From Bradyrhizobium commune (GTDB lineage Bacteria > Pseudomonadota > Alphaproteobacteria > Rhizobiales > Xanthobacteraceae), in NCBI RefSeq assembly GCF_015624505.1, contig NZ_CP061379.1, positions 6,386,001-6,450,000 on the forward strand: DNA of 64,000 bases, read 5' to 3'. A program made the translations under genes and the position numbers. Positions 8,805 through 17,247 of this stretch are shown piece by piece. Positions within the stretch are counted from its first letter, which is position 1, and each line of letters begins with the position of its first letter. The notes under the pieces were generated by a model, which made no database searches, was not told the origin of the DNA, and worked only from the letters and a program-made list of their open reading frames with translations.

Positions 8805-10880
8805 TCAGGCTGCTCGGACCGCCGTGAGAAACTGGCCGACCTCAGACTTGAGCCTGCTGCTTTCGTTTGACAGCGACTTCGCTGCCACCAGGACCTGAGT
8901 GGACGCCGATCCGGTCTCGCTGGCGCCTCGCTGCACGTCGGCGATGTTGGAAGATACTTGCTGGGTGCCATCTGCGGCTTGCTGCACGTTGCGGGATATC
9001 TCGCGAGTCGCGGCTCCCTGTTCTTCGACCGCGGCGGCAATGCTGGACGCGATTTCGGCCATACGAACGATGGTATCGCCGATCTCCTTTATGGCGCTGA
9101 CAGATTCCCGGGTCGCGCCTTGAATGCTGTTGATTTGTTGACCGATCTCACCGGTCGCCTTGGCAGTCTGTTCAGCCAGTGCTTTAACCTCCGAGGCTAC
9201 CACCGCGAAGCCACGCCCCGCATCGCCAGCGCGAGCAGCCTCGATGGTGGCATTGAGTGCCAACAGATTAGTCTGCCCGGCAATGGTATTGATGAGTTCC
9301 ACAACATCACCAATCCGAGCCGCGGCTTTCGTCAACTCACCGACACGGTCATTGGTCTTCTGCGCTTGTTCCACTGCCTCGCTTGCGATCCGCGCAGAAT
9401 CTCGGACTTGTCGGCTGATCTCGTCGACCGATGACGACATCTCCTCGGTGGCCGATGCCACCGACTGCACGTTAGTCGATGCTTCCTCGGATGCCGCAGC
9501 AACCATGGTGGTCAGTTCCTCCGAACGCTCCGCCGTTGCCGTCAATGTACCCGCGAAGGCTTCCAGTTCGGTAGAGGCCGACGAGACGACATTGACAATC
9601 TCGCCAATCATTGCCTCGAATTCACGCGTGATACTGTCCACCCGTTGTCCGCGCCGGATCTTGGCGTCAGCTTCAATTGCAGCAGCCTCGTCAGCAGCCT
9701 TTTTGGCGATAAGCGCATCCCTGAAGACATTCAGCGAGCCCGCCATGGAGCCGATTTCGTCGACGCGATTGCTTGCGGGAATAGTCACGTCGTGCCGGCC
9801 GGCGGCAAGTTCACCGACCACATCCGTCAATGTCGCCAGCGGTGCGATCACGCGACGTCGCAACATTGCGGTAACGCCCGCGAGCACGCCAAGCAGAGCG
9901 GCAACGGCAACGCCGGCCAGTGTGAGCATCATAAACGCTTGCTCCCGCGCAGCACCCGCGCGTTCGGCTGCTTCAGCCAAGGCGGCATCGCGCAGAATAA
10001 GGAAACTCTGTATTGCCGGCACGATCGCGGCAGCCAATTCGTCGGAGCTAATTCCGTATTTTCCGTCGGTACGTCCGGCCGGCAGCTCCTTATCGACCAC
10101 TAGCGCGGCCCGTCCGAAATAGCCTTCGGTTGCATCCTTGAGCGCCTTCGCGAGCCGAGCCGGGCCACCAAGTTGATCGACGGCGGCTTCGATCCGCTCG
10201 CGGTCAACTTCGACCCGCCCCTGGCCACGATCGATCGCAGATATTTCCGATGCCGTGAGCGGCCGGCGCATGTTGAGGGCAAGAGACATTGCGGCGGCGC
10301 GGCTTCCGGCAGCAATTCGCAGATCCTGAGCCGTGCGCGCGACGTTCAACAAAGCCGTCAGCGAGGCATCGGCCGTCGCGACATCATTTTCGAGGCGGTT
10401 CAAGAGCGGCTCGACGATCGTGACGACCTTAGCAACCCCAGGCAGAAATCCTTTGACCGCGCTGGGGTCCCGCGCATTCATCGGAACGAGGAGCGCACGG
10501 TCGGTCACCGCGCGAACTTCGTCAAGTTTGGCGGCTGCCTGATTCAGGCCTTCGACGATTGCATCTCCATCATGGAGGGCGCCGACTACGATCCGGGCCT
10601 TTGCCAACGCCGCATCCATCAACTGGCCAGCCTTAGCAACTGCGTCGAGTTGAGCCGGCGTGGCGGCGCCTTCCTGGAACAACGGACTGACATAGGGCGC
10701 GCGCTGGCCGGCGATCTGTTGGCCGACCGCCAAGACCGCACCGAATGCCTCCACGGCCTTGATTGCCTCGGTCTTGCCCGCCAGGGTACGCGTCTGTGGA
10801 ATCAAGACCTCGGCGCCAAGGATGATTGCCAAGGCCGTCACAGAGAGCATCGACATCGCAAAAAGTCGACCGATCCGCAT
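8805..10880 (-). CDS. Methyl-accepting chemotaxis protein
   Basis: A 691-residue inner-membrane chemoreceptor. An N-terminal membrane anchor ([20 protein letters not shown]) is followed by a periplasmic sensor of roughly 290 residues, then a second membrane segment ([20 protein letters not shown]), a HAMP domain ([20 protein letters not shown]), and a signalling hairpin with the highly conserved tip [20 protein letters not shown] to [20 protein letters not shown]. No C-terminal CheR-binding pentapeptide is present. The start was placed at the ATG at 10880, which gives a normal signal anchor; an in-frame start at 10919 would add 13 residues. It is transcribed alone. The ligand is unknown. Confidence 0.93.
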   Translation of the reverse strand: MRIGRLFAMSMLSVTALAIILGAEVLIPQTRTLAGKTEAIKAVEAFGAVLAVGQQIAGQRAPYVSPLFQEGAATPAQLDAVAKAGQLMDAALAKARIVVGALHDGDAIVEGLNQAAAKLDEVRAVTDRALLVPMNARDPSAVKGFLPGVAKVVTIVEPLLNRLENDVATADASLTALLNVARTAQDLRIAAGSRAAAMSLALNMRRPLTASEISAIDRGQGRVEVDRERIEAAVDQLGGPARLAKALKDATEGYFGRAALVVDKELPAGRTDGKYGISSDELAAAIVPAIQSFLILRDAALAEAAERAGAAREQAFMMLTLAGVAVAALLGVLAGVTAMLRRRVIAPLATLTDVVGELAAGRHDVTIPASNRVDEIGSMAGSLNVFRDALIAKKAADEAAAIEADAKIRRGQRVDSITREFEAMIGEIVNVVSSASTELEAFAGTLTATAERSEELTTMVAAASEEASTNVQSVASATEEMSSSVDEISRQVRDSARIASEAVEQAQKTNDRVGELTKAAARIGDVVELINTIAGQTNLLALNATIEAARAGDAGRGFAVVASEVKALAEQTAKATGEIGQQINSIQGATRESVSAIKEIGDTIVRMAEIASSIAAAVEEQGAATREISRNVQQAADGTQQVSSNIADVQRGASETGSASTQVLVAAKSLSNESSRLKSEVGQFLTAVRAA

Positions 10881-11272
10881 CTTCCGTTTCCCCCAAATGA
10901 TATCCGACCAGGCTAACAAAGACGGGCTAAAGTCGTATTAACATCGGCGAACATTCGGCTATTCTTGAGTGGTGAGAATTTGGCGCGCCACTGCGAAACC
11001 GTCGGCATTGAGTTGTTGTCGAGCTTAATCGGCGCGTTCCTCACTTAGATGTGCTCCGGTACTGGTCCTCCGCGTCAATTGTAATAGTACGGTTCGGTAT
11101 CGATACTTTGCTCCCTGTCAACTAAGCGTACTGCACGGGGTTCTGTTTCGGTGACGAACTCCCGCACTCCGACGTGGCTTACGACCGCCAGCGAACAAAA
11201 AACGAGGCTGTTTGAAGCAGGACGGCACACTCCGCGCCTTGGCTACCGGCCCTGGTCGATGGCTCTCCCGCT
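10881..11272. other. Intergenic stretch without recognised genes
   Basis: About 390 bases between the chemoreceptor and the tetR-derived repeat. No coherent reading frame was recognised on either strand. It is moderately AT-rich near 11080-11130 and probably contains the chemoreceptor promoter. Confidence 0.5.
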
Positions 11273-11618
11273 CCCATCGCAGTAGCCCCATAACTTTCGA
11301 TACGAACTATCGGTCCGGTCGATAGAACAGTCGGGACGCGCGGCCAGCCCGACGGGAGCCGCCAGGACCTGATTAGCCGTTCCGGCAGGCGGCCAGGAAG
11401 AACGGAACGCTTTCCGCGACGTGGGCGCGGATCTGCGCTCGCAGCAACTTCGGATCTTCGCCGAACACCGCACCCATCAAGAGCGGTCCAACGACGAGGT
11501 CGAGGAAAAACTGCGACGCCTTTATCAGGCGTTCGGGGGAGAAGGCGAGATGGGCGTTGCCCTGCTTCGACTGGGCGACCTCCCTGAGGACGACCGCGGC
11601 GTTCTGAGCTCCGCGTTC
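11273..11618. repeat. Long direct repeat, copy 1 (tetR 3' half and downstream DNA)
   Basis: About 345 bases nearly identical to 15166-15508 in the same orientation, covering the 3' half of the tetR gene at 15263-15940 and about 100 bases beyond its stop. Similarity begins at CCCATCGC and ends abruptly after CCGCGTTC. The two copies differ by scattered substitutions and a few single-base indels, so the duplication is not brand new. Confidence 0.85.
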
Positions 11619-11621
11619 CAA
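11373..11621 (-). pseudogene. tetR 3' fragment
   Basis: This reading frame gives ERGAQNAAVVLREVAQSKQG and ends VPFFLAACRNG, matching the last 82 residues or so of the TetR protein at 15263-15940 with about eight substitutions. The DNA-binding half is missing. The frame and stop codon remain intact, which suggests fairly recent duplication or no selection against short frames. It has no start signal of its own. Confidence 0.85.
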
Positions 11622-11691
11622 ACGGGGTCGTCAACTGCGGAGCGAAAGCTCGGAACCTCTTGCGTCCGCGCCAGCCCCAAACGGGTTGCCG

Positions 11692-12045
11692 TTATCGCGA
11701 ATGCTGCATTATGTTGAGCAGCCGTCCGAAGGGATCGCGGGCATAGAAGCGTTTCACGCCCCATGGCTCCGCAATGGGTCCGTACTCGATCGCGATCTTC
11801 GCCTCCTGAAAGCGGCGCAGCGCCTGCTGGAGGTCATCGACCTCGATCGTGAAATCCGGCACGGCCGTGCCAGACCCGCCATGTGCCGCCACGCTGAGCT
11901 GCGGGCGCATCACAGCATCAGCCTCGAAGGTCGCGATCCAACCCATGTCCATGGCGACATCCAGACCGAGAATGTCTCTATAGAATGTCTTGGCCCGCCC
12001 GGCGTCCTTCGTCGCAATATTCGGCACGATTCGCATGATCCTCAT
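11692..12045 (-). CDS. VOC-superfamily (glyoxalase/bleomycin-resistance fold) protein
   Basis: A 117-residue single-domain protein. IVPNIATKDAGRAKTFYRDI at the N-terminus and WGVKRFYARDPFGRLLNIMQ at the C-terminus are typical of the paired beta-alpha-beta-beta-beta modules of the VOC superfamily. Such proteins include lactoylglutathione lyases, dioxygenases and antibiotic-binding proteins. Nothing visible fixes the substrate. It is followed downstream by the truncated tetR copy and looks monocistronic. Confidence 0.85.
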   Translation of the reverse strand: MRIMRIVPNIATKDAGRAKTFYRDILGLDVAMDMGWIATFEADAVMRPQLSVAAHGGSGTAVPDFTIEVDDLQQALRRFQEAKIAIEYGPIAEPWGVKRFYARDPFGRLLNIMQHSR

Positions 12046-12275
12046 GAGTTGAGTCGCCTTTCGATCTCGGCCGGGATGAGTTACTCGATCGTTACACTCA
12101 GCAGTTTTGCGTGATCCAGCCGATAGTCAGCCTTCCAGAGAGGGCTGCACTTGAGAGCCTCGGTACGATGAAGAAATACCTCCGTGACGGTAACAGTGCC
12201 ATGGCGATGCGGGGAACCGGGCCTTCATGACGAGGCAAATAGAGCCAGCCGGCGCTGCTCCGGAACGATGTGGGC

Positions 12276-13343
12276 TCACGCATGCATTCCCTCGCTTTCT
12301 TGGGAGTAAAATCGGATGCCGGCTAGACCGTCGAGCCATTCTGGGCCAAGGGCGCAGGCTGGCGTGTATGCCCCAGGCAAGGGAGGCGATTGAAGGTAAC
12401 GCGCGATAGCATGCGCGGCGATATCAGCGGCCAACGCAAAACCCTCGCCGCCTTCGATCATGAGCGTCTGGGACCGGCGTCCCTGGGTGCCGCGAACCCA
12501 AGCTCGGGACACATGTTCGTGCCCGGCAACGCCGGCATGACCGCTCTTTTTGACCAAGGCGCGCCGCACTTGGGGGACCTTAAGCAACAGCGGAAGAAGC
12601 GGCGCAAAGAGGCTCGTGGCTTGCGCCTGCATAGGCAGCATCGGCACCCCGGCAACGATATCCGGCGCATGTGTGAGCCGCGACGCCGCGATAAGATCAG
12701 CGAGAGGTGCGCTCGCAAAAGAGATCGAGGCCCCAGTAGTGGTTCGCTCGCGCCAGCGCTTGCGGGCGAGCCGAACGCGGGTGATTTCCCCCGAGACGAT
12801 TTCGGCTCCGCCGCCAGCTAGGACCGCGAGGGTGCTCTCGGCGACCCCCGTGGTTGAAAAAGCGCTGTCCGCTGCAACAGAAACGCGAACACTCTCAAGT
12901 GGACCGAAGGCCGCCTCTAATTTGGAGACAAGGATATCAGTTGCAGCGATGCCGAACCCCCCGCCACCGATCACCACGCGCCGCGCCTTCTTTGCAGCTA
13001 CATCCAGCGCAAGCAAAGCCCGAAGGCTATCAAGTTCACCGCTGACATCGAAGTAATCGCAGCCTAGGGACATTGCGGCATCGATGAGCGGCATGGCGGT
13101 TGACACGAAGGGGCCCGCAGCATTGACCAAAAGTCCGCCCCGAGGCAGGCAGCCTGCCAGCGCCTTATGATCGTCAATTTTCGCCTCGTAGAGGCTGAGC
13201 GCATATTGATCCGCGAGATCCGAAAGACGCTTGGGATCCCGGCCAACCAGACGTGGCTTCAGACCAAGGCTGGCCAGCCGGCTTAGGATCAGCTGTCCGG
13301 TGACGCCCGTTGCGCCATAAAGGGCTATCGGAGAAGAGACCAC
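12276..13343 (-). CDS. Saccharopine dehydrogenase-like NAD(P)-binding protein
   Basis: About 355 residues. The Rossmann motif YGATGVTGQLILSRLASLG lies at the N-terminus, and VNAAGPFVSTAMPLIDAAMS and CDYFDVSGE follow near residues 70-105. This is the saccharopine dehydrogenase/trans-acting enoyl reductase family, whose members are often of unknown function. A GTG at 13343 has an AGGG-type site upstream and places the Rossmann strand near the N-terminus. The ATG at 13379 is an alternative without a visible ribosome site. It is next to a TetR-MBL pair and could share their role in detoxification. Confidence 0.8.
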   Translation of the reverse strand: MVSSPIALYGATGVTGQLILSRLASLGLKPRLVGRDPKRLSDLADQYALSLYEAKIDDHKALAGCLPRGGLLVNAAGPFVSTAMPLIDAAMSLGCDYFDVSGELDSLRALLALDVAAKKARRVVIGGGGFGIAATDILVSKLEAAFGPLESVRVSVAADSAFSTTGVAESTLAVLAGGGAEIVSGEITRVRLARKRWRERTTTGASISFASAPLADLIAASRLTHAPDIVAGVPMLPMQAQATSLFAPLLPLLLKVPQVRRALVKKSGHAGVAGHEHVSRAWVRGTQGRRSQTLMIEGGEGFALAADIAAHAIARYLQSPPLPGAYTPACALGPEWLDGLAGIRFYSQESEGMHA

Positions 13344-13421
13344 GATCCCTGAAACCTTCCTGTTGTGGCACCTAATCATGGGGTGTTACCAAATGCTTTG
13401 CGCTTTGCATTATGGGGCGGT

Positions 13422-14411
13422 TTAAGCTGCTTTGGCTAAATTGGTCAGCTTACGGGTTTCCAGCCGGTGCGCCGATCCTGGATCGTGTGTGGGCAGATAG
13501 ACCAGCGGATTGGTCTTCGCGAGGTGTCGGATTTTTCCAAGCGTGGCAAGGGCCGGAGCCTCTTCAGGGCTCACCCCATCGACGATGCCGGCTAGCATTT
13601 GATGTTCGGCATAGGACGCATCGCCCGCGAGGAACAGAATCGTTTCGCCGTCGAGGACGGCGACAGACAGGTGATCGGGAGTGTGGCCGGGCGTGGGCAG
13701 AGCGATCACATCGCCAGCCATTGTCAGCTTCAGACTCCTGTCAAACGGCCCGAATGCGGTCTTTTCGAAGACGATCGGGGACGGATCGAACCAGGACGGC
13801 CAGCGTTCCGGAAGGTAGCCACGGATTTCTCCTGCTAATCCCGACGCCCTCTTGATCTCGCCCGCGCTCGCCAGGATCTGCGAATGAGGAAAATGGGAAA
13901 GCCCGGCATCATGGTCGATATGGACATGCGTAAGCACGACCTTGCGAACATCTTTTCTACCGATACCGAGCGCGCGAAGCTGAGGGCCCACCTCCTCTTC
14001 AGGCTCGATCCTAAATTGCACCGCAAGCTGAAAGTAGGGATGCCAGGCAGGCAGAGATTTCAAATGCGTGGCTTGCCCGGTGTCGACGACGATCACGCCT
14101 TCCTTGTGCTCAATAGCCCAGGCATAAGTCGGCAGCCATTGGCTCCAACGCGTATCGAGAATTGGGCCAAGCCGGCGGACCCGGCCATGGCCACAGCCTT
14201 CGATCTGCGTCTCCTTCACTTTGACATGGCCGGTTTGAATCACATGAACGCGCGCACCTCCCGCCCTTGCAGACTCAACGGGCGCGGCCGCCGCCGTATT
14301 TCCAAGGGCAGCCGCTAGGACTGCGCTGCCCGTTCCTTTGAGAAAGGCCCGGCGTGACGATTGCAATCCCGCTTCAGAGCTTGTGTAAGCATTTGCTAAC
14401 TCACAGGGCAT
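13422..14411 (-). CDS. Exported metallo-beta-lactamase-fold hydrolase (AHL lactonase-like)
   Basis: About 329 residues. A Tat signal is visible (SSRRAFLKGTGSAVLAAALG), so the protein should be exported folded. The metal site HVHIDHD, a later histidine in TPGHTPDHLSVAV, the bridging aspartate in FLAGDASYAEH and a final THDPG fit a di-zinc metallo-beta-lactamase hydrolase. Closest style is the N-acyl-homoserine lactonase/lactonase group. The ATG at 14411 begins four bases after the upstream tetR stop with GGAG in front, so the two genes are translationally linked. Lactone hydrolysis is inferred. Confidence 0.85.
   Translation of the reverse strand: MPCELANAYTSSEAGLQSSRRAFLKGTGSAVLAAALGNTAAAAPVESARAGGARVHVIQTGHVKVKETQIEGCGHGRVRRLGPILDTRWSQWLPTYAWAIEHKEGVIVVDTGQATHLKSLPAWHPYFQLAVQFRIEPEEEVGPQLRALGIGRKDVRKVVLTHVHIDHDAGLSHFPHSQILASAGEIKRASGLAGEIRGYLPERWPSWFDPSPIVFEKTAFGPFDRSLKLTMAGDVIALPTPGHTPDHLSVAVLDGETILFLAGDASYAEHQMLAGIVDGVSPEEAPALATLGKIRHLAKTNPLVYLPTHDPGSAHRLETRKLTNLAKAA
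14385..14400. promoter_or_regulatory. Second TetR operator-like site inside the hydrolase gene
   Basis: GTAAGCATTTGCTAAC matches the site upstream of tetR (15009-15024) at 15 of 16 positions. It lies in codons 4-9 of the hydrolase gene. It may be a secondary operator causing a roadblock or DNA loop, or a chance effect of codon choice. Confidence 0.45.
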
Positions 14412-14415
14412 GGCA

Positions 14416-14997
14416 TTACGCTCCAAGACCACGATTGATAAGATTGAAGAGGGAAGCAGCTAACGCGCTTGGCGGCTTGGACAGCTCCTTGAAATGAGCC
14501 ATACGCGCGATCTGACCCAGCATGCCCAAAACGAGTGCGGCGGCAAGATTTGGATCGGCGTCCGGTCTCACTCTTCCGGCGCGCTGCTCGGCTTGGATGA
14601 GCCGGCGCATTGACCCAAGAAGGGAATGCGCCCGGACGTCAGCGGGAAGTGCATGCCAGTAGCGCCCAAGATTCTCTATCAAAAAGTGCACGCTTTCGGG
14701 CGACTCTTCGATCAGGACAAGCCCACGCTCAAAGAGCGCGTGAAGGGTGATGCCGGGCTCGAGAAAGTTGTGCGCAAGGCGGCGGTAGCAAACCTCAAAC
14801 AGATTTTGAGCAAGGTCTTCCTTACTTCTGAAATGGCGGAACATCGCGGGATTCGTGAAGCCTGTTTCGGATGCGATGTCCCGGATCGTCACGCCATCGA
14901 CCCCGCGCGTGGCAAAGAGTTCAAGTGCCGCAGTTAGGATCGCCCTCTTCGCTGGGGGGTCGCTTTCTGACACGAAGAAGGGAAGAGTCTTTTGCAT
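14416..14997 (-). CDS. TetR-family transcriptional regulator
   Basis: A 193-residue TetR protein. The helix-turn-helix ALELFATRGVDGVTIRDIAS to GFTNPAMFRHFRSKEDL (residues 25-65) is well formed, followed by a helical ligand domain. It heads a two-gene unit with the metallo-beta-lactamase-fold hydrolase. A perfect inverted repeat ends 12 bases before the start codon, so self-repression is likely. A GTG at 15000 immediately precedes the ATG. No Shine-Dalgarno is visible, so the message may be leaderless. Confidence 0.9.
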   Translation of the reverse strand: MQKTLPFFVSESDPPAKRAILTAALELFATRGVDGVTIRDIASETGFTNPAMFRHFRSKEDLAQNLFEVCYRRLAHNFLEPGITLHALFERGLVLIEESPESVHFLIENLGRYWHALPADVRAHSLLGSMRRLIQAEQRAGRVRPDADPNLAAALVLGMLGQIARMAHFKELSKPPSALAASLFNLINRGLGA

Positions 14998-15008
14998 CAC
15001 GCTAATCA

Positions 15009-15024
15009 GTTAGCATTTGCTAAC
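15009..15024. promoter_or_regulatory. TetR operator candidate
   Basis: GTTAGCA-TT-TGCTAAC is a perfect 7-bp inverted repeat with a 2-bp spacer, 12 bp upstream of the tetR ATG at 14997. This is the usual place for a TetR autoregulatory site. Confidence 0.65.
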
Positions 15025-15165
15025 ATGCGTGTCAAGGCCAGCGCTGGTCTTGAAGCGGCGCTGCACATGCCGGCGGTGTGTTTCGGCCGGGTCATTGACC
15101 GGGGATGCGAGCTCCAACAAAGGCTTAGAATGCCGATCGGCCTCCGGACCCCATGCTGATTCACA

Positions 15166-15508
15166 CCCATCGCGGTAGCCAATAACTTTCGATACGAACT
15201 ATCGGTCCGGTCGAAAGAACAGTCGGGACGCGTGGCCGCCCGACGGGAGTCGCCAGGACTGATTAGCCGTTCCGGCAGGCGGCCAGGAAGAACGGAACGC
15301 TTTCCGCGACATGGGCGCGGATATGCGCTCGCAGCAACTTCGGATCTTCGCCGAACACCGCACGCATCAAGAGCGGCCCAACGACGAGGTCGAGGAAAAA
15401 CTGCGACGCCGTTATCAGGCGTTCGGGGGAGAAGGCGAGATCGGCCTTGCCCTGCTTCGACTGGGCGACGTCCTTGAGGACGACCGCGGCGTTCTGAGCT
15501 CCGCGTTC
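15166..15508. repeat. Long direct repeat, copy 2 (source copy within tetR)
   Basis: Counterpart of 11273-11618. It contains the 3' half of the intact tetR gene and the untranslated DNA beyond it, including an inverted repeat TTTCGA/TCGAAA around 15186-15213 that is only partly kept in the other copy. Confidence 0.85.
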
Positions 15509-15940
15509 ACGCATCGTCCGGCCTACTTTAGCCAGATCGGGAAAGCGTCGCGCCTCGGAGACCGAGAGACGCATGAAGTTGACGTTATCGTCCGCCAGCA
15601 GATGCTCGAGTATCCCGCTCCCGAGATTGGAGAGTCTCTCTTCAATCGTGCCTCCGGACGGCGACTCGCTTCCGTATCCCTCCCGCACCTTCGCCGCATT
15701 GCGCGTCGCGATCGCGCCAAAGAGCGCCTCCTTAGTGGGAAAACGTGCATAGATCGTGCCCTTGCTCGCTCGGGCGTGGCGGGCGATCTCCTCCACGCTG
15801 ACACTCTCGAGCCCACGTGCGAGAAACAGCTCGCGCGCGGCGGCTAGGATTCGCTCGTCCACTTCGGCCGCAAGATCCTTTGGCGGCCGGCCCATGCGGA
15901 CGGCCATTTCAGCGCGCGTCGCCTTGGCCCCCGTTTCCAT
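15263..15940 (-). CDS. TetR/AcrR-family transcriptional regulator
   Basis: A 225-residue regulator with MGRPPKDLAAEVDERILAAA before a helix-turn-helix, LESVSVEEIARHARASKGTI (residues about 45-65), and a helical effector domain ending VAESVPFFLAACRNG. The ATG at 15940 has AAGGGG at good spacing. A GTG nine bases earlier is possible. Its 3' half is duplicated at 11373-11621. No target gene is coupled to it. The mandelate-like operon upstream is on the same strand but has its own MarR. Confidence 0.9.
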   Translation of the reverse strand: METGAKATRAEMAVRMGRPPKDLAAEVDERILAAARELFLARGLESVSVEEIARHARASKGTIYARFPTKEALFGAIATRNAAKVREGYGSESPSGGTIEERLSNLGSGILEHLLADDNVNFMRLSVSEARRFPDLAKVGRTMRERGAQNAAVVLKDVAQSKQGKADLAFSPERLITASQFFLDLVVGPLLMRAVFGEDPKLLRAHIRAHVAESVPFFLAACRNG

Positions 15941-15956
15941 TTCATGCACCCCTTGT

Positions 15957-15973
15957 CCATTTCGTTAAAATGG
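15957..15973. promoter_or_regulatory. Imperfect palindrome upstream of tetR
   Basis: CCATTTCGTTAAAATGG is an inverted repeat with one mismatch, centred about 25 bp upstream of the tetR start. It is a candidate autoregulatory site. Confidence 0.4.
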
Positions 15974-16021
15974 GCCTCGAGGCAAACCCAGCCCGCCCGT
16001 TGATTTGGTCGCTGCGGGCTC

Positions 16022-17194
16022 TTACCCCTCGCGCCAAAGGCGTTGCGTCGCGATGTCCGCGCCCTTGCGCATAGCCTTGAACTTCTCCCACACGACGGTG
16101 CTGTGAACCTCGGTGCGATAGAGCGCCTGAGAGGAGAAGCCGCAATCGGCGCCTGCCATCACGTTCTCCCGCCCAACCAGATTTGCGAACCGGATCAGCC
16201 GCTCGGCGATCAACTCCGGGTGCTCCACGATATTGCTTGCGTGCGTGATCACGCCTGGACACAATACCTTTCCTTCCGGCAGCTTCACCTGTTCGAACAA
16301 ATGGTACTCGTGTTCGTGCCGCGGATTGGCTGCCTCGAAGCTGAAGGATCCGGCATTGACCTTGAATACGTAGCCGATGACCTCGGCCAGCGACGATTCA
16401 TGGATGCGAGGTCCTTCGTTGATCCCGTAGCAGGTGTGAAAGCGAACGCGCTCAGCTGGTATCCCGCTGAGCGCGGCGTTCGTCGCTTCGACATACATTT
16501 CCGCCCGCCGTTTCTTCTGCCCGTCGTCTAGTCCCGGCTCGACGAAAATGTCAGGGAGAAATGGATCATCCACCTGCACCAGCAGGCCGGCGTCCACGAT
16601 GGCTCGATACTCCTTGTTCAGTTCGGCCGCGAGCGCGTGAAAATATTCCTCTTCTGTCTTGTAGTATTCGTTGAAGCCAACGCCGGATGGAGCGGTCGCC
16701 GGCAGGAACACCCGATGATCTGGCACGCCTGCGGCCCTGGCTGCGGCTTTCACATTCGCGATGTCGGTCGTGAGTTTGTCCTCGCCCTTGTATTTCAGAG
16801 GCCCGATGCAGACGACAGGGGCGATCGGCAGGATTGCGCCGCCCATCATCGCATCCTTGAAATACTCGGCGTAGTATTCAGGGAAGGCTGCGACCTCCTT
16901 CTGGAACAGGGCCAGCTTCTGGTCCGGCCGGGATTCGAATCCGTCGAAACGCTCTCGGATATAGGTGAAGAAGCCGGGCTTGGAGAATTCCCCATCCGTC
17001 ACGATCTCGATGCCACTTGCGACCTGTCTTCTCACGCAGTCCGCCACCGAACGGGTCAGAACGGTATCGAGCTCTGACGGCTCATAGGGCCGTCCCGAAT
17101 ATTTTGCCTTCAGCAGATCCAGGAGATCATGTGGTCGTGGAAGGCTGCCGATATGGGTCGTCTGGATGTGGTCAGTGTTCTGCTGCAAGCCCAT
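16022..17194 (-). CDS. Cobalamin-independent methionine synthase-like (MetE C-terminal family) protein
   Basis: About 390 residues, corresponding to the C-terminal catalytic barrel of MetE only. TTHIGSLPRP near the N-terminus is characteristic, and zinc-ligand candidates are FHTCYG (about residue 250) and GADCGF (about residue 350). Full MetE is about 750 residues; stand-alone members include methyltransferases and the coenzyme M-transferring epoxide enzymes. An upstream open frame extends to 17590 but overlaps the decarboxylase gene in another frame, so the ATG at 17194 (GGAG upstream) is preferred. It is the last gene of the benzoylformate operon; its substrate there is unknown. Confidence 0.85.
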   Translation of the reverse strand: MGLQQNTDHIQTTHIGSLPRPHDLLDLLKAKYSGRPYEPSELDTVLTRSVADCVRRQVASGIEIVTDGEFSKPGFFTYIRERFDGFESRPDQKLALFQKEVAAFPEYYAEYFKDAMMGGAILPIAPVVCIGPLKYKGEDKLTTDIANVKAAARAAGVPDHRVFLPATAPSGVGFNEYYKTEEEYFHALAAELNKEYRAIVDAGLLVQVDDPFLPDIFVEPGLDDGQKKRRAEMYVEATNAALSGIPAERVRFHTCYGINEGPRIHESSLAEVIGYVFKVNAGSFSFEAANPRHEHEYHLFEQVKLPEGKVLCPGVITHASNIVEHPELIAERLIRFANLVGRENVMAGADCGFSSQALYRTEVHSTVVWEKFKAMRKGADIATQRLWREG

Positions 17195-17247
17195 GGCTGC
17201 GTCTCCAATCGCCGAATGAATGTCGGCGTTCGCGGGTTCGCCTCCGA

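Noticed and set aside
9160..10122. Plus-strand open frame of 320 codons
   Set aside because: Antisense to the chemoreceptor. The serine- and alanine-rich text mirrors its repetitive coding sequence.
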